Shown here one piece after another: positions 32,901 to 45,300 of a stretch of 64,000 nt of DNA; within the stretch, counting starts at the first letter, position 1, and each line of letters opens with the position of its first letter. Source of the DNA: Halichondria panicea (lineage: Eukaryota; Porifera; Demospongiae; Suberitida; Halichondriidae); contig NC_087379.1 in assembly GCF_963675165.1 (NCBI RefSeq), positions 2,298,201 through 2,362,200 on the forward strand, written 5' to 3'. The notes under the pieces were generated by a model. It was not told where the DNA came from. It searched no databases and saw only the letters and a program-made list of their open reading frames with translations. Made by a program: the position numbers and the translations under genes.

Positions 32901-35033
32901 TATTTTTAAAGTCCATGTAAAGTGAGATACATGATTGTACACGTACTACTGTCTTAACCATTGCATTGCTACACACAGAGGAGGTTCTATCAACGGACTC
33001 TGCCCTCTGGTGGTCACATGATGGGACTGGACTCTTGTACGCCTCGTTCAATGACACACCCGTCAGAGAGTACTCCTTCCCTCAGTACGGGTTGCCTAGC
33101 AACCAGTACACCCACATTGAGTCCATACCCTACCCCAAAGTGAGTGTGCAGTGAAAGATGACAAATTATTTGTCACAGATTTAATCTTTCGACTTCATAC
33201 GTATCTTTAATAATGCTCTCATAAGCAAATCCACGTCTTTAGTTGTGTGCTACTGTACATGTATATCTACGCCCTGTACATGAACAGTAGCAATGCTTTT
33301 GAACTCATCGCTTGTAAACTATTGAACTCTGTACATGTAGTGGCATACCTCATCTTTGCTTACCCTCCCTCCCTTCAGCCTGGCACTCCCAACCCCACTG
33401 TGACTATGTACATGGTCAACATCAGCACTATCAACGATGGACCACCCAGTCTCATCACCATACCCATGCCCTCACTGTGAGTGTCTCTGCATACTTAGTA
33501 TGTAAATTATATTGTACAGTCTACTACCACTATTCTGGACTTTGTTCGGGCAAGTAACAAATTCTTCCTACATGTACATGTATCTATACAGAATGTGTTC
33601 AGTTTGTTCGCCTTCTATTTAGCGATTTGTGTATTCCATAGCCACCATACTACACTACCGCAAGTAATTTGAAATGCCAACCACACTACAGTGGAACCTC
33701 TGTTACAGTATAGGAAAGTTGGCATTCATCAGCCTGATAGAATGTTGTTTTATCTCGAGGAAAGGTTTTGTTTAATGTACTACAATCATGCATTGTACCT
33801 CTTTTCAACTCTTTCTCATCTTCCCCCAGGGACTACTACATGATCTACGCTGGTTGGGTGGAGGGTGGAGATTTCTTTGTGTGCTGGCTTAATCGGGATC
33901 AGAACACCTCCTACTGTTGTACGTACGTAGATAGTGTCTGCACCACCGTCTTCACTGAGACCCATAGCAACGGATGGGTGGAGCTGGTAGGACTAACATG
34001 GCGTGTGTAGTAATTACATACAGTAAGGTGGCGTCTGAACATAGAGTACACACACATGACTAGCTTCCATTCCAGGTCACAAAATCTAATACCACAATAC
34101 TGGAATCAAGGCTAGCACGTGACTTGTACTTGGTTCACAGCTTTCCAGTGTCATTTTTGAAGAGCTTGAATCATTTCCCATCAATAAAATGTTTTGAGTA
34201 TTAATTTTGTTCACATTAATACATGCACTTCCACCCCCCCCCCCAGGTCCAGGCTCCCATTGGTAAACTGGACAGTCAGGGTCAGACCCAATTCATCACC
34301 GTCTACCCGCAGACTGTGGGGGATGATAGCTACCCCCACCTGGCACAGGCTGGACCCACGGGGGAGATGACGTTCCTCACTCCTGCCGCACCCTGGGAGG
34401 TCACGCAGATAGTGGGCGTGGCAGGGGACCACATGTGAGTTGACCAACTAACTGCATCCCTTCCATTTCTTCAGCAATGATAAAATACTTCACCTATAAT
34501 TTTTTAAGTCACAGCACCTGAATTTTAGGAAATTTTACAAACAACTAGAGTTAATTCTTTCAACTCCATTAGCGGCAATAGTCTGACCGCCCACTCTCTC
34601 TATACTAATGTAGCATGATGCATTCATAGAACCAGAAGCTGCTGTAGTGTTATGTAAGGCACTGTTTGTTTGTTTCCCTCCTCTCCAGTCTGTATGTGAC
34701 TACTGAGAAGGGCCCGGGCACTCGCCACGTACACGGCTACAGTCTGACAACCAAGAGCTCCATGTGTCTCACCTGCTCACAAGAAGACTGGGGCATATTA
34801 GACAGTGAGTCACTTACCCTGAGCATAGTAACTGTAATGTTTGTTGTTGAGCATTTGAATAACATGGCTATTAATAAGTAGTAAAAAAAAGACTCCATGG
34901 ATACTACAGTGAGTTCTGGAGGCTCTGTTACAATGTTAGTGCAACAGCTACATTTTTTTAGAGCATTCAATTTCGAACGGAAGACTTTCATGTCAATAAC
35001 TACACCATTATAATTATTATGCCTATTGGGAAG

Positions 35034-35103
<70 letters not shown>

Positions 35104-36950
35104 AGGTCCCAATCCATCATTACCCCAGTCATGTGACTACTTCAGTGTCAGCTGTGACGACACACTCGCTCACTGTCTCCTCACATGCCTCGGACCCTGT
35201 ATTCCCTTCTCACTCTTTGTTACCTTCAATTCGTCGACTCATGCATTCCAGCCAATCAGATTCATGGAGAGGAACGTACATGTTCACGACTCAGTCCGAG
35301 ATCTCTGTCTGCCCAAAATGGAGACCTTTCAAGTGCCGTCTGAGGAGGCGGGTGAGTGGGCACTAAATGGGAAAATGCTCCTCCCCCCTCAGTTTAACGC
35401 CGACAAGAAATACTCTGTCCTCGTGTATGTGTACGGAGGACCAAACAGCCAGACTGTGAGTGGGCGTACACATATCATTGTTATTAGTCTAGTATGCACA
35501 TACTTTTGTGCAGGTAGACTCTCGTACAATGCTGAGCAGTCTAAGTCGTCTCTATTACGTAACACAGCTCAATGTTATTCTGGTCAGTGTGGATGGGCGG
35601 GGGACTGGGCACAGAGGGAGCAAGTGAGTGGGTGTGGCTACTTTTACCTACATGTAGTTCATCTTTTGGTGTCTTGAGTGTTTTAGCCTCTCAAGCAATG
35701 CCTTGTGTTTAATACAAGTATATATTTTGTTGCACTCACACACATAGCTTCAAGTTCTCGGTGTACCGTGACTTGGGTAACTACGAGACGGTGGACCAGC
35801 TGAGGGGAGGGCGGTACCTCAGGGGACTCCCCTATGTTGACGGGAACCACCTCGCCATCATGGGAGCGGTGAGTGCAGTCCGTTAGTTTGTGTAGTGTTA
35901 GGAACACGTACTTTGTTACATTTGTGCATTTGTGTGTAATCAATTTGTGCAGTTTGGTGCTTACAAATTTCTAATGTAAATGCTGTCACTTATTTTTTTA
36001 AAGTTAGTTAGTTTAAGTCTGATTCCGTATGACCTACATGTTACTGTAGTACCAACTATTGGACTAAAGATAACACGTACACACACACGTGTCCTTTCCT
36101 TTGCTAACCCCCCTCCCCCTCCCCCCATGCACACAGTCGTACGGAGGGTACATGGCTGCTAGAGTAGGTAGCAGTGGAGAGGGTGTGTTCAGTACGGCCA
36201 TCTCTCAGGCACCCGTCACTGACTGGAGATATTATGGTGAGCAGAACTATAACTCTACGATATAATACTCTTGTTCTAGGGAGAGCAGCTTTATTTATGA
36301 CACATGTAAATGTACCGCTATAATTAACTAGGACATGATCATTCTGTAGATTCTATCTACACTGAGAGATACATGAACCAACCTCAAAACAACCCAGTGG
36401 GATATGCCGTAAGTTTTGTCATGTGAACATCACATGATGCAAGCTTCAACTATACATTAATTACCCCCCCCCCCCCCCCAGAACTCATCTGTACTGTCCA
36501 GAGCAGCTAAACTAAGTGATGTCCACTTCCTGTTGATACATGGAACCGGAGATGGTAAGGAAATTGTTTTGTGTGCCTCAAACTGCAATAATTCATTGAT
36601 CGATTTCTCTCCATTGTTTGCAGACAATGTTCACTTTCAGCACACTGCTCAACTGGTGGAGGCCCTCACTCAGGCTGATGTACAGTTCAGATTACAGGTC
36701 AATAACTACACGTACATGTAGACTACATTATAATTATGTACTTGCTACAGCCTAGAGTGTACTGTTTCTACGTGTATGTGTGTATGTGTATGTGTATGTG
36801 TATAAACTGACAAATAAAAAAACTAACATGCGTATATCAATTGTCTTACAGATCTACACTGACAAGACCCACAGCATCTCCGGGGGCAACACACAGAGGC
36901 ACCTGTACGAACTCATCTCAGACTTCCTGAGAGTCTCGTTGTATGACTGA
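29921..36950 (+). CDS. DPP4: Dipeptidyl peptidase 4 family (S9B) membrane serine peptidase
   Basis: Type II membrane peptidase predicted to remove N-terminal dipeptides. Twenty exons: 29921-30004, 30270-30396, 31107-31211, 31551-31648, 31862-32010, 32181-32265, 32523-32649, 32979-33139, 33379-33476, 33830-33986, 34247-34434, 34689-34804, 35106-35455, 35514-35623, 35748-35868, 36137-36236, 36350-36408, 36482-36554, 36624-36697, 36852-36950; 826 residues. A short acidic cytoplasmic tail precedes one membrane helix (about 49-71). The beta-propeller carries PDWVYEEEV, with the Glu pair that anchors the substrate N-terminus (about 258-260). The hydrolase domain has the oxyanion Tyr (VYVYGGPNSQT), the nucleophile Ser693 in GASYGG, the acid Asp in HGTGDDNVHF (769-770) and His801 in YTDKTHS. 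The nucleophile Ser is kept, unlike the inactive DPP6/DPP10 group; the usual Trp before it is Ala. The symbol is family-level; FAP/DPP4 orthology is not claimed. Confidence 0.94.
30403..30882. mobile_element. MITE with TACCG ends, directly after a DPP4-like splice donor
   Basis: About 480 bp beginning TACCGTTTTCACCCGAATTA and ending with its near-exact inverse, TAATTCGGGTGAATACGGTA. GGGACACTTCG motifs repeat inside, and a TAGCCTCGGCCTGG foldback piece is nested at about 30700-30722. Its first base is 6 bp past the exon 2/intron boundary (GT at 30397). Confidence 0.8.
35037..35100. repeat. (CA)n microsatellite before exon 13 of the DPP4-like gene
   Basis: A pure CA run of about 60 bp ends at GCACAAG, the acceptor used for the exon starting at 35106. 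Similar shorter CA runs precede exons 2, 3 and 4 of this gene. Confidence 0.9.
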
Positions 36951-37125
36951 CAATCTCATGTTTTAGCACTGTAATGCTTCAAGTTTATAGTTTATAATTC
37001 TATTATATTGTACGTACGTTGTTTTCACAGTGTGTTTTAAATTTCATGTATTGTAAAATCGACATAATTATAAGTTTACATTTAAAGTGGGCGGTGCATG
37101 GGAAAAAATAACACAATAATTATTG

Positions 37126-38054
37126 TTAATCATCACATTCGTCCAAATGACTTAAAACTATTGAAGGTTTAGTTCTGACCTTGGGTTGTTTGTCAGTCCC
37201 GGAAGTCATACCACACCCACTGTCTTTCTTGTTCGATGTAGTTTTCTTCTTCCCCTCACCACCCACCATCGACCCATCACTCTTTTGTTCTTTGCTGCCT
37301 TCAGTCTCATCCTGCAAGCCTGCAGCTGGATTCTTAACTGTGTCCGAGTTAGCCCCTTTTGATCTTGTAGGCTTCTTAAACACAACTTTTTTGTTTCCGA
37401 CATCTTGTGGGTCATCTTTTTCTGGCTGATTTCGTTGTTTTAGTTGATCTAGGAACTGATATGCCACCGTCCTGTTAATCTTCTCGGCTGATAATCCAGA
37501 TAATTGTTCTGTCCCGTCATCTTTCAGGTCGTACTTAGTCCACTTGGACAAGTCTTTCTGAGGTTTGTCGTGACTCCGCCTTCTCGGTTCACATGACTTT
37601 GCATGGTGATGAGGTATCGAGTGTTGGGGAGGTTTGATTCCATTAGGTGTATCGATCTCTTGTGTTGAATGGTTGATTTCATCAGGGCCCGAGCTCGTTC
37701 GTAGACGTTTGGCTGGAGGGGTATAAACTCCATGGGGCCTTTTGAACTTGTCGTCTCCGGGGGAAGTGCTGCAATAAAGATTTTAAGTCCGCACAGAATT
37801 TTATGAATCTATGGTGAATGTATGGTACAGTGAAGGTAGATGCCAGACCATTACTACAGTGCCAATATGCTAAATTGGTACATGTTGCTATACGTACGTA
37901 TGTATGTATAGATCTACATGTATCTATCGACTACAGGAGCTCTGCAAGTTTAATAGTGTATCCCTTACACATTTGCTTCAGGCTTTTCAGGTAGTGCTTT
38001 AAGAGTGTCCAATGCTCCGAAAATGTCGGCAGACCTTTTGTTGAAATCATCCAT
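37126..38054 (-). CDS. TSSC4: TSSC4-like U5 snRNP assembly factor
   Basis: TSSC4 is an intrinsically disordered chaperone of U5 and tri-snRNP assembly in animals. Two exons on the minus strand, 37969-38054 and 37126-37768, give 242 residues (the human protein is about 330). Evidence is the conserved short motifs: FNKRSADIFGALD at the very N-terminus, matching the family's RSxDIFxxLE box; DDKFKRPHGVY; LSKWTKYDL, matching the family's WTKYSL box; then AYQFLDQL and VVFKKPTRSKG. The rest is low-complexity, rich in Lys, Ser and Asp. The start at 38054 is the only ATG giving the motif in frame. The gene is convergent with the peptidase gene, 175 bp between stop codons. The assignment rests on motif order because the family is poorly conserved. 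Confidence 0.8.
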
Positions 38055-38306
38055 TTTTGCATAGGTTTAGATCGGCACATACACAAGTCTCTGCTACCCA
38101 AGAGGGGGTGGGGCTCGTACAAATGTGATAGGGGTTTGACTCGAGATTACAGCTTGCCGGTCCCATTGCCTCGAATCCACGCCGATAATCGGCGTGATTA
38201 TCAGTGGATGGCTACCGTTGTTCCCATAATTCATAAATCTATATGAATGTGTGAGTGACATGTGTGAAGTGTTTGAACAATTCTCCTAAAAAGCTAAGAA
38301 AAGGTG

Positions 38307-41300
38307 ATGAACTGTAAGTTATTAGCAATAGCAAAAATTATTTCTAGACCTTTAATTAATGACATCTCTGTACCTTGCATCCAGCTGTAGTGTTTCAAGT
38401 CTTCCTTTCCCTGGGGCTGATTTTCACTTTTTCTGCAAGCTGTAGCAGAAAGCTAATGGGTCAGTTGTCAGTTGATTGATGAATGTATATGATATATTTA
38501 CGGTGTATATATACCAGCTATACTTCTTCTTTGACGCAGCTAATGCATTGAATAAGAGATGCCTAGCTGAAGGAGAGCCAACTTCCTGTGATTGCCAAGC
38601 ACCTCTCCAGAGAGGCTCAATGGAATGGACAGGCAACAGCTCAGGTTATGTTTGCCCTGGGATCAACACTGGACAAGCCAATCTCATTGTATTTGCATTG
38701 GGAGAAACATGCTCTGCAGAGGGACAAAATGATGTATCATGTGGACCTTACTTTGCAAACATCACCTGCAACGAGAATGGCTACTTATCTGTTCTCTCCT
38801 TTACTGCTAACAGCAATATGAACGGTGGTACGATTCTATGCCAACAAAACCTAACTGGGGCAGAACCTTATCAACAATTCTCCATCAGAGTAGGAGGTAA
38901 TTACAAATCGCTTGAATTGTATACAAATCATTAATTTTATGCAGTTCGACCTTACCCACCGGCCCAAGCCAACCTGACTTTCCCGATGAACAGAAATCTT
39001 CAATTGGACTGGACTCCTCCGGCAAACCCAGTGATTGGTGGAATACGAGGCTACCTGTTGTATTTCTCTCCAGGTTGTGGCACCTGCTCACACTCAGAAT
39101 TAGTCAGTAATACGACCTTCACTGCTCTATGTAATGAATGGCAAGCTAATGGACAGACTTGTGTCTTTGAGGTCAGGACAGTGACAGAAGATTGTGGACT
39201 AGAGAGCCCCCCTCTCAGAAAAATCAGCATTATTGATGGTGAAATCATTGCATTCTGCATAATTATGCTTATAATTATGTCAAATTGCAGATACACGTCC
39301 TACTAACATCAGAGTCTCCATACTTTGCACAGTGGAAGTGGACCCTCGTACAATTCATGTGGAATGGAGTGTAAGCATGCAGCTATAAAAATATAGGTCG
39401 CAATTCCTTATATGTCCCTTAATTAATCCTATCGCTTACAGTTTGCATGGTATTTTTGCTTAGCTAGCCTTTATATAATTATAGGCACATGTTTAGTATA
39501 CCGTAACACATAGCTTCTACGCATACACACAATACACGCAGTACATTCCTCCCCAAGTTATCGATCCCAGTATGCTCCCAGAAGTCCAAGGTTTCACGCT
39601 CATAATATCAGATAACCGAACTGCCCGAAGACTGTTTCTCTCTGGTGCACAAGTTAGGGAACATTCTTTCAACTCCTCATTTCTCCAAGCTGCTAATTTG
39701 ACAGGAAATACCAACCTTATCTGGGTAGTAGCAGAAACAGCAGCTGACAGAATTCCTAGTGAATCAATTCTGTTTTCGGCGACAGGTAAAATACAATGTG
39801 TATAGTAATGCACCTGTATACATATTCCATATAACAACGTGTGAATTTTGGCAAGCATAAAAGCCCGTTCAATTAATAATGAATGTGCTGCGTTAGCTAT
39901 AGCCAGATGAAGTAGATGTATATCTGACCCATTTCCACCACATTTCAATGCAACAAATTTGCTGTAAATCAGCTAAAATTAGTACCTTAAAAACAATTAC
40001 CTGAAATCGCTAAATACTGAGTGCGGCCGGGTATGAAGTTTTGTTAAACATAAATGGAGAGCATAATGATTCATTATCCTCATGATCAAGACAAGAACCG
40101 CAAAATTAGTCATTAGATTCGAGGTAAGGTCGCTTTTAAGCTGAGACTATTTCCTGAAATATAGCCACCTCGCTATTCTGGCCAAGCTGCACTGTCCCAA
40201 GGGTAACTGGATTAACGACAGTCTACTGTAAATAGTAACGTTATAATTAATTAAGAGTTATGAAGTATCAAGCATGAGGGCGAATTGCCTGTATATATTG
40301 AATATTATAATTATTAATTATGGATTCTCATGCTTTATATCTTGAGGACCTCTTACCAAATCATGCCCTGAGGCTACGCGACCATGTAATAAAATAACAC
40401 GGAACGTTACACCCTTGTTTCCTTAACAATGTGCTATTATCCCGCTATTTGCAGATGAGTTGATCACTGGTATTGACCTAAGCCAAATTTTAACTGAGCA
40501 GCAGTGCGTACAAATCTCCATCAACAGCTTCTGTAAAAAGAGTGCAGCTTCCTTTCAAGTTCAACTCAGATTCTCCAGAGGCATTTGTGAGGATAATGCT
40601 GTAGAAACAACCACAAACAATTACACGCTACAGACAAATCACATAACGTGTATTCCTACAGAAAACTATTCGAATTGCTTCTCTGTTGTAGTCTATAATG
40701 ATGGAATGGAAATTGGTGCAAGTGATCAACAGCAGCTAATACTTTCTGAGTGTAACACAAGCTCTATAACTGCCTCTGGAGTCTGGTTTAACTCAACCAT
40801 GGGTCGAGTGTCTCTAGGAGATTCCGTCCCTCACAACACACAGCTGGATATTCACTGTAACCCTTATTGCCGCATGCTTGTCGGAGATAACAACACTCTT
40901 TGTATCAACGGAACTTTTGAGCCAGCTGGTAATGCTCGGTGTGACTGCTCTCCAGGTAATTTCATATTGTGCATGTGTACAGTTGATTCTATTTACCTTC
41001 TCTTTTTGTTACAGATACGGCAGATATTGATAGGTTGTTACTTATTTACTTCTTTGCCTCCATTCCGATGTATATTTGCATCTGTGGTATGATCCTATGC
41101 GGGTGTGGTGTGCACATATACGTATACGGTAGGTGTAACTTGTCATAATCTCATTATCACTTGTTTCACAGTTTATATTATATGCAGAATTTTTTGCGCC
41201 GTTGTTCACTGGTGAATACGATAGCTCGAGAGTGCCCCAATCTAGTACTCCTAATACAAATCGTCCTCGTCCCAAACAGAAGTTGGCCGGATCTAATTGT

Positions 41301-41909
41301 AGCCCCAAACAAAAGAATGTGTCAAGATCCAGAGTTGTACCCTTAACACCGATAATAGAAGAACCTACACCGTTAATAAAACTATCTTCTGCTGATACTG
41401 GTGGTCCTCGTCCCAGACAAAGGAAGGTGTTTGGATCCAAATGTATGCAATTAGAAATACCTATTACTAATCGTCCTCATCTCAAACAAAATAAGTTGTC
41501 CAGATCTGGTTCTGTACCACTAGAAGAATGTAATACTGATGATGGTTCTCCTCCTAAACTACAAAAGACGTTGTCCGTAGAAGTAGAAGTGCATGATACT
41601 GATGACACTTCTCATCGCAACCAAGAGAAGCTGTCTGAATCCATACAGCTAAAAGAAGTAGCTCCTGCTAGTACTGATGATGATCCCCGTCCCAAACAAA
41701 AGAAGCCGTCAGAATCCATACAGCTAAAAGAAGTAGCTCCTGCTAATACTGATGATGATCCTCGTCCTCGTCCTAAACAAAAGAAGTTGTCCAAACCCAG
41801 ACCAAATACTACTCAACCGAAACAAAAGAATTTGTATGAATCCAGATCACCATTGGCAGAAGTACCTAATACTGCTCGTCTCAAGTTGTCTGCATATAGA
41901 AGTGCGTGA
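38307..41909 (+). CDS. Receptor-like membrane protein A (Ig-like, 2x FN3, sushi-like, TM, repeat tail)
   Basis: First of three paralogues; function unknown, likely a cell-surface adhesion or recognition protein. Nine exons: 38307-38313, 38385-38459, 38540-38896, 38945-39238, 39291-39370, 39542-39785, 40455-40955, 41015-41128, 41188-41909; 797 residues. The 7-nt first exon ATGAACT was chosen because it is conserved before GTAAG in all three copies and puts the hydrophobic leader (VFQVFLSLGLIFTFSASC) in frame. Order: signal peptide 1-27; Ig-like 28-146 (SMEWTGNSS ... LSVLSFTANSN, NGGTILC); FN3 147-244 (LDWTPPANPVIGG, YLLYFS); second FN3 245-352, split by an intron; cysteine-rich module 353-519 ending in a sushi-like CNP...CDC part; membrane helix about 525-550; cytoplasmic tail 558-797 with RPRPKQK and VAPANTDDDPRPK repeats. 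More than ten N-glycosylation sequons lie in the ectodomain. Domain calls are by pattern only. Intron 6 is enlarged relative to B and C. Confidence 0.8.
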
Positions 41910-42323
41910 TACTGATAATAATCCTCGTCCCTAACTAGAGACTAGAAGTATGAGCTTAAGACTGTGATTAGTAGTTTATTTATCTAATAACTTTTTGTGA
42001 ATGTCAAAAGATTATTTTAGGAGGAGGACGTCTTATAATTGTTTCACATGTGTCCAGAGATTATTGCTAACCCTCTCTCCAATAAGCTATGGATCTACAC
42101 AGCACACTGTGTCGTTGTGTAATAGAAAACAACAATGTATGTACCTTATGTCTGATGAGGAATGGTGATGCTGCTTCTACTTGTACGCATGCGTTCAGCT
42201 CATGAGATAAATGGACGTGTTGGGGTTTGACTCGAGATTACAGCCTGCTCAACTGTGTGGTGTCATTATGGCATTCCATTATTATTCATTATCCTGAAGT
42301 ATAATTATCTCCTGAGAGAAGTG
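41910..42323. promoter_or_regulatory. Spacer between paralogues A and B, with the B 5' flank
   Basis: The first part is the decayed continuation of the A tail repeat after its stop (GATAATAATCCTCGTCCC). From about 42165 to 42323 the sequence resembles the 5' flank of C (59330-59488): GATGCTGCTTCTACTTGTA, CGCATGCGTTCAGCTCATG, CTCGAGATTACAGCCTGCT, GTGTGGTGTCATT and CATTATCCTGAA. That conservation outside coding sequence suggests a shared promoter, but recent duplication alone could explain it. Confidence 0.45.
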
Positions 42324-45300
42324 ATGAACTGTAAGTCAGCAACAGTAAATTACAATCTAGTCAAGCTTGTGTTTATTTTTTCAGCCCTGTAGCTAGCTGT
42401 TATAGGTCTATAGCAGAGCTATAGCAATTGCCAAGCTTATGTATTAATGGCTGCTCTGTGCTTTGCATCCAGCTGTATTGTTCCAAGTCTTCCTTTCCCT
42501 ACTACTGATTCTCAACCATTTTGCAAGCTGTAGCAGAAAGCTAACAGGTCAGTTGCCAGTTGATTGAATGCCGGGTAAAGACATTTATAATTGAATACCA
42601 TTTCACACACTCAGCTAATGCGAGCTGCCTGGCTGAAGGAGAGTCCATTTCCTGTGATTGCCAAGCACCTCTCCAGAGAGGCTCAATGGAATGGACAGGC
42701 AACAGCTCAAATTTTGTTTGCCCTGGAATCAACACTGGACAAGCCAATCTCATTGTATTTGCATTGGGAGAAACGTGCTCTACAGAGGGACAAAATGGTG
42801 CATCATGTGGACCTTACTTTGCAAACATCACCTGCAATGATAATGGCTACATATCTGTTCTCTCCTTCACTGCTAACAGCAATATGAATGGTGGTACGAT
42901 TCTATGCCAAAAACACCTAACTGGGGCAGAACCTTATCAACAATTCTCCATCAGAGTAGGAGGTAATTATGAAATGTATACCTTAAGGTGACATGATTAT
43001 TTTCACAAGTAGATTTGTTTGCGTTTTCACTGTTTAGCTCATTTTGCTATTATTAAATTCTGCTAAATCCTACTCAAGTTGTGTTATATAGTGTTTCTAC
43101 AAGTGACATTATCTGCGAGTATAAATTTTGCAATTTTACTCTCATTCGCAGAAATAGCAGAAATTAATACTCGCAAAAATATGTCACCTTAAGGTATATA
43201 GTTAATTGACTTTTTATGCAGTTCGACCTTACCCACCGGCCAAAGCCAACCTGACTTTTCCGATGAACAGAAATCTTCGATTGGACTGGACTCCTCCGGC
43301 AAATCCAGTGATTGTTGAACTACGAGGTTACCTGCTGTATTTCTCTCCAGGTTGTGGCACCTGCTCACACTCAGAATTAGTCAGCAATACGACCTTCACT
43401 GCTCTATGTAATGAATGGCAGGCAAATGAACAGACTTGTGTCTTTGAGGTCAGGACAGTGACAGAAGATTGTGGACTAGAGAGCCTTCCTCTCAGAAAAA
43501 TCAGCATTTTTGATGGTGACTTCATTGCATTCTGCATAATTATGCATAATTATATGCCATATTGCAGATACACGTCCTACTAACATCAGAGTTTCCATAC
43601 TTTGCACAGTGGAAGTGGATCCTCGTACAATTCATGTGGAGTGGAGTGTAAGCAAGTATAGTAGACACATGCACATGCACTGACAATTTATAAAGCATTC
43701 CTATTGATATAGCCTTTAACATCGTATCGTTATAGTAGTATAATCAGGAGTAGATACTTATGTTTTGAGCCATTATAGGGCACATCACATGTTCAGTATA
43801 CTATAACACATGGCTTCTACGCATACACACAATACATGCAGTACATTCCTCCCCTAGTTATCCACCCCAGTATGCTCCCAGAAGTCCAAGGTTTCACGCT
43901 CATAATATCAGATAACCGAACCGCTCGAAGACTGTTTCTCCCTGGTGCACAAGTTAGGGAACATTCTTTCAACTCCTCATTTCTCCAAGCTGCTAATTTG
44001 ACAGGAAATGCCAACCTTATCTGGGTAGTAGCAGAAACAGCAGCTGACATAACTCCTAGTGAATCAATTCTGTTCTTGGCGGCAGGTAAAATGCAATCAT
44101 GCATGTATATGAATACAGTATAGTATCCCACTGTTTATTCTTGAATGTGCAGATGAGTTGATCACTGGTATTGACTTAAGCCAAGTGTTAACTGAGCAGT
44201 GCGTACAAATCTCAATCAGCAGTTTCTGTAAAAAGAGTGCAGCTTCCTTTCAAGTTCAACTCAGATTCTCCAGGGGCTTTTGTAAGGATAATGCTGCAGA
44301 AACAACCAAACAAAATTACACGCTACAGGAAAACTACATGACCAGTATTCCTACAGAAAACTTTTCGAATTGCTTCTCTGTTGTAGTCTTTAATGATGGA
44401 ATGGAAATTGGTGCAAGTGATCAACAGCAACTAATACTTTCTGAGTGTAATACAAGCTCTATAAATGCCTCTGGAGTCTGGTTTAACTCAACCATGGGTC
44501 GAGTGTCTCTAGGAGATTCCGTCCTTCACAACACACAGCTGGATATTCACTGTAACCCTGATTGCCGCATGCCTGTCGGAGATAACAACACTCTTTGTGT
44601 CAACGGGACCTTTGAGCCAGCTGGTGATGCTCAGTGTGACTGCTCTCTAGGTAATTAATTTTCATTTATTGCATGTGTACGATAATCAAATTTTGCTTTG
44701 TTACAGATGAGGATAGGTTGTGGCATATTTTCTTCCTTGCCTCCATTCCGTTGCATATATGTCTCATTGGTATACTCCTATTCGTGTGTGGTCTGTACAT
44801 ATACGGTAGGTGTAACTTGTCATTAGTAGTATAAAATTATCACTTGTGTCACATGTGTGTGCATGTGAGTAGTATACACATGATCAGTACACAGCATATT
44901 AGGCCATGCAAAGTCAATTTGTAGCAAATAGCAAGTGGATTGAGGCATTTGATAAAATTAATATTAATTGTCAGTCATAATTATTTCATGGCCAAAAAAC
45001 CATACAAATTTGTGCCTTTAATTTGAGGTCACGTGATATTTAACTTTGTAAAGCTGCCAATTTCCAAGCGCGAGAGCCTAAGAAACTACAAATTGACTTT
45101 GCATGGCCTTAATAATGCTTTTTTATCTGCAGATTTTTTTGAGCCGTTCTTCACTGGTGAATATGATAGCCCGAGAGTGCCCCAATCTAGTACTCCTAAT
45201 ACTAATCGTCCTCGTCCCAAACAGAAGTTGGCCGGATCCAGTCCTAATATTAATGCTAATCGTAGTCCCAAACAAAAGAATTTGTCAGGATCCAGAGCTG

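Noticed and set aside
35351-35455. Donor-like GGTGAGT inside DPP4-like exon 13
   Set aside because: Reading through keeps the frame and encodes the expected oxyanion-Tyr segment, so the exon continues to 35455.
41612-41794. Minus-strand frame in the paralogue A tail
   Set aside because: Shadow of the plus-strand repeat exon, same cause as in C.
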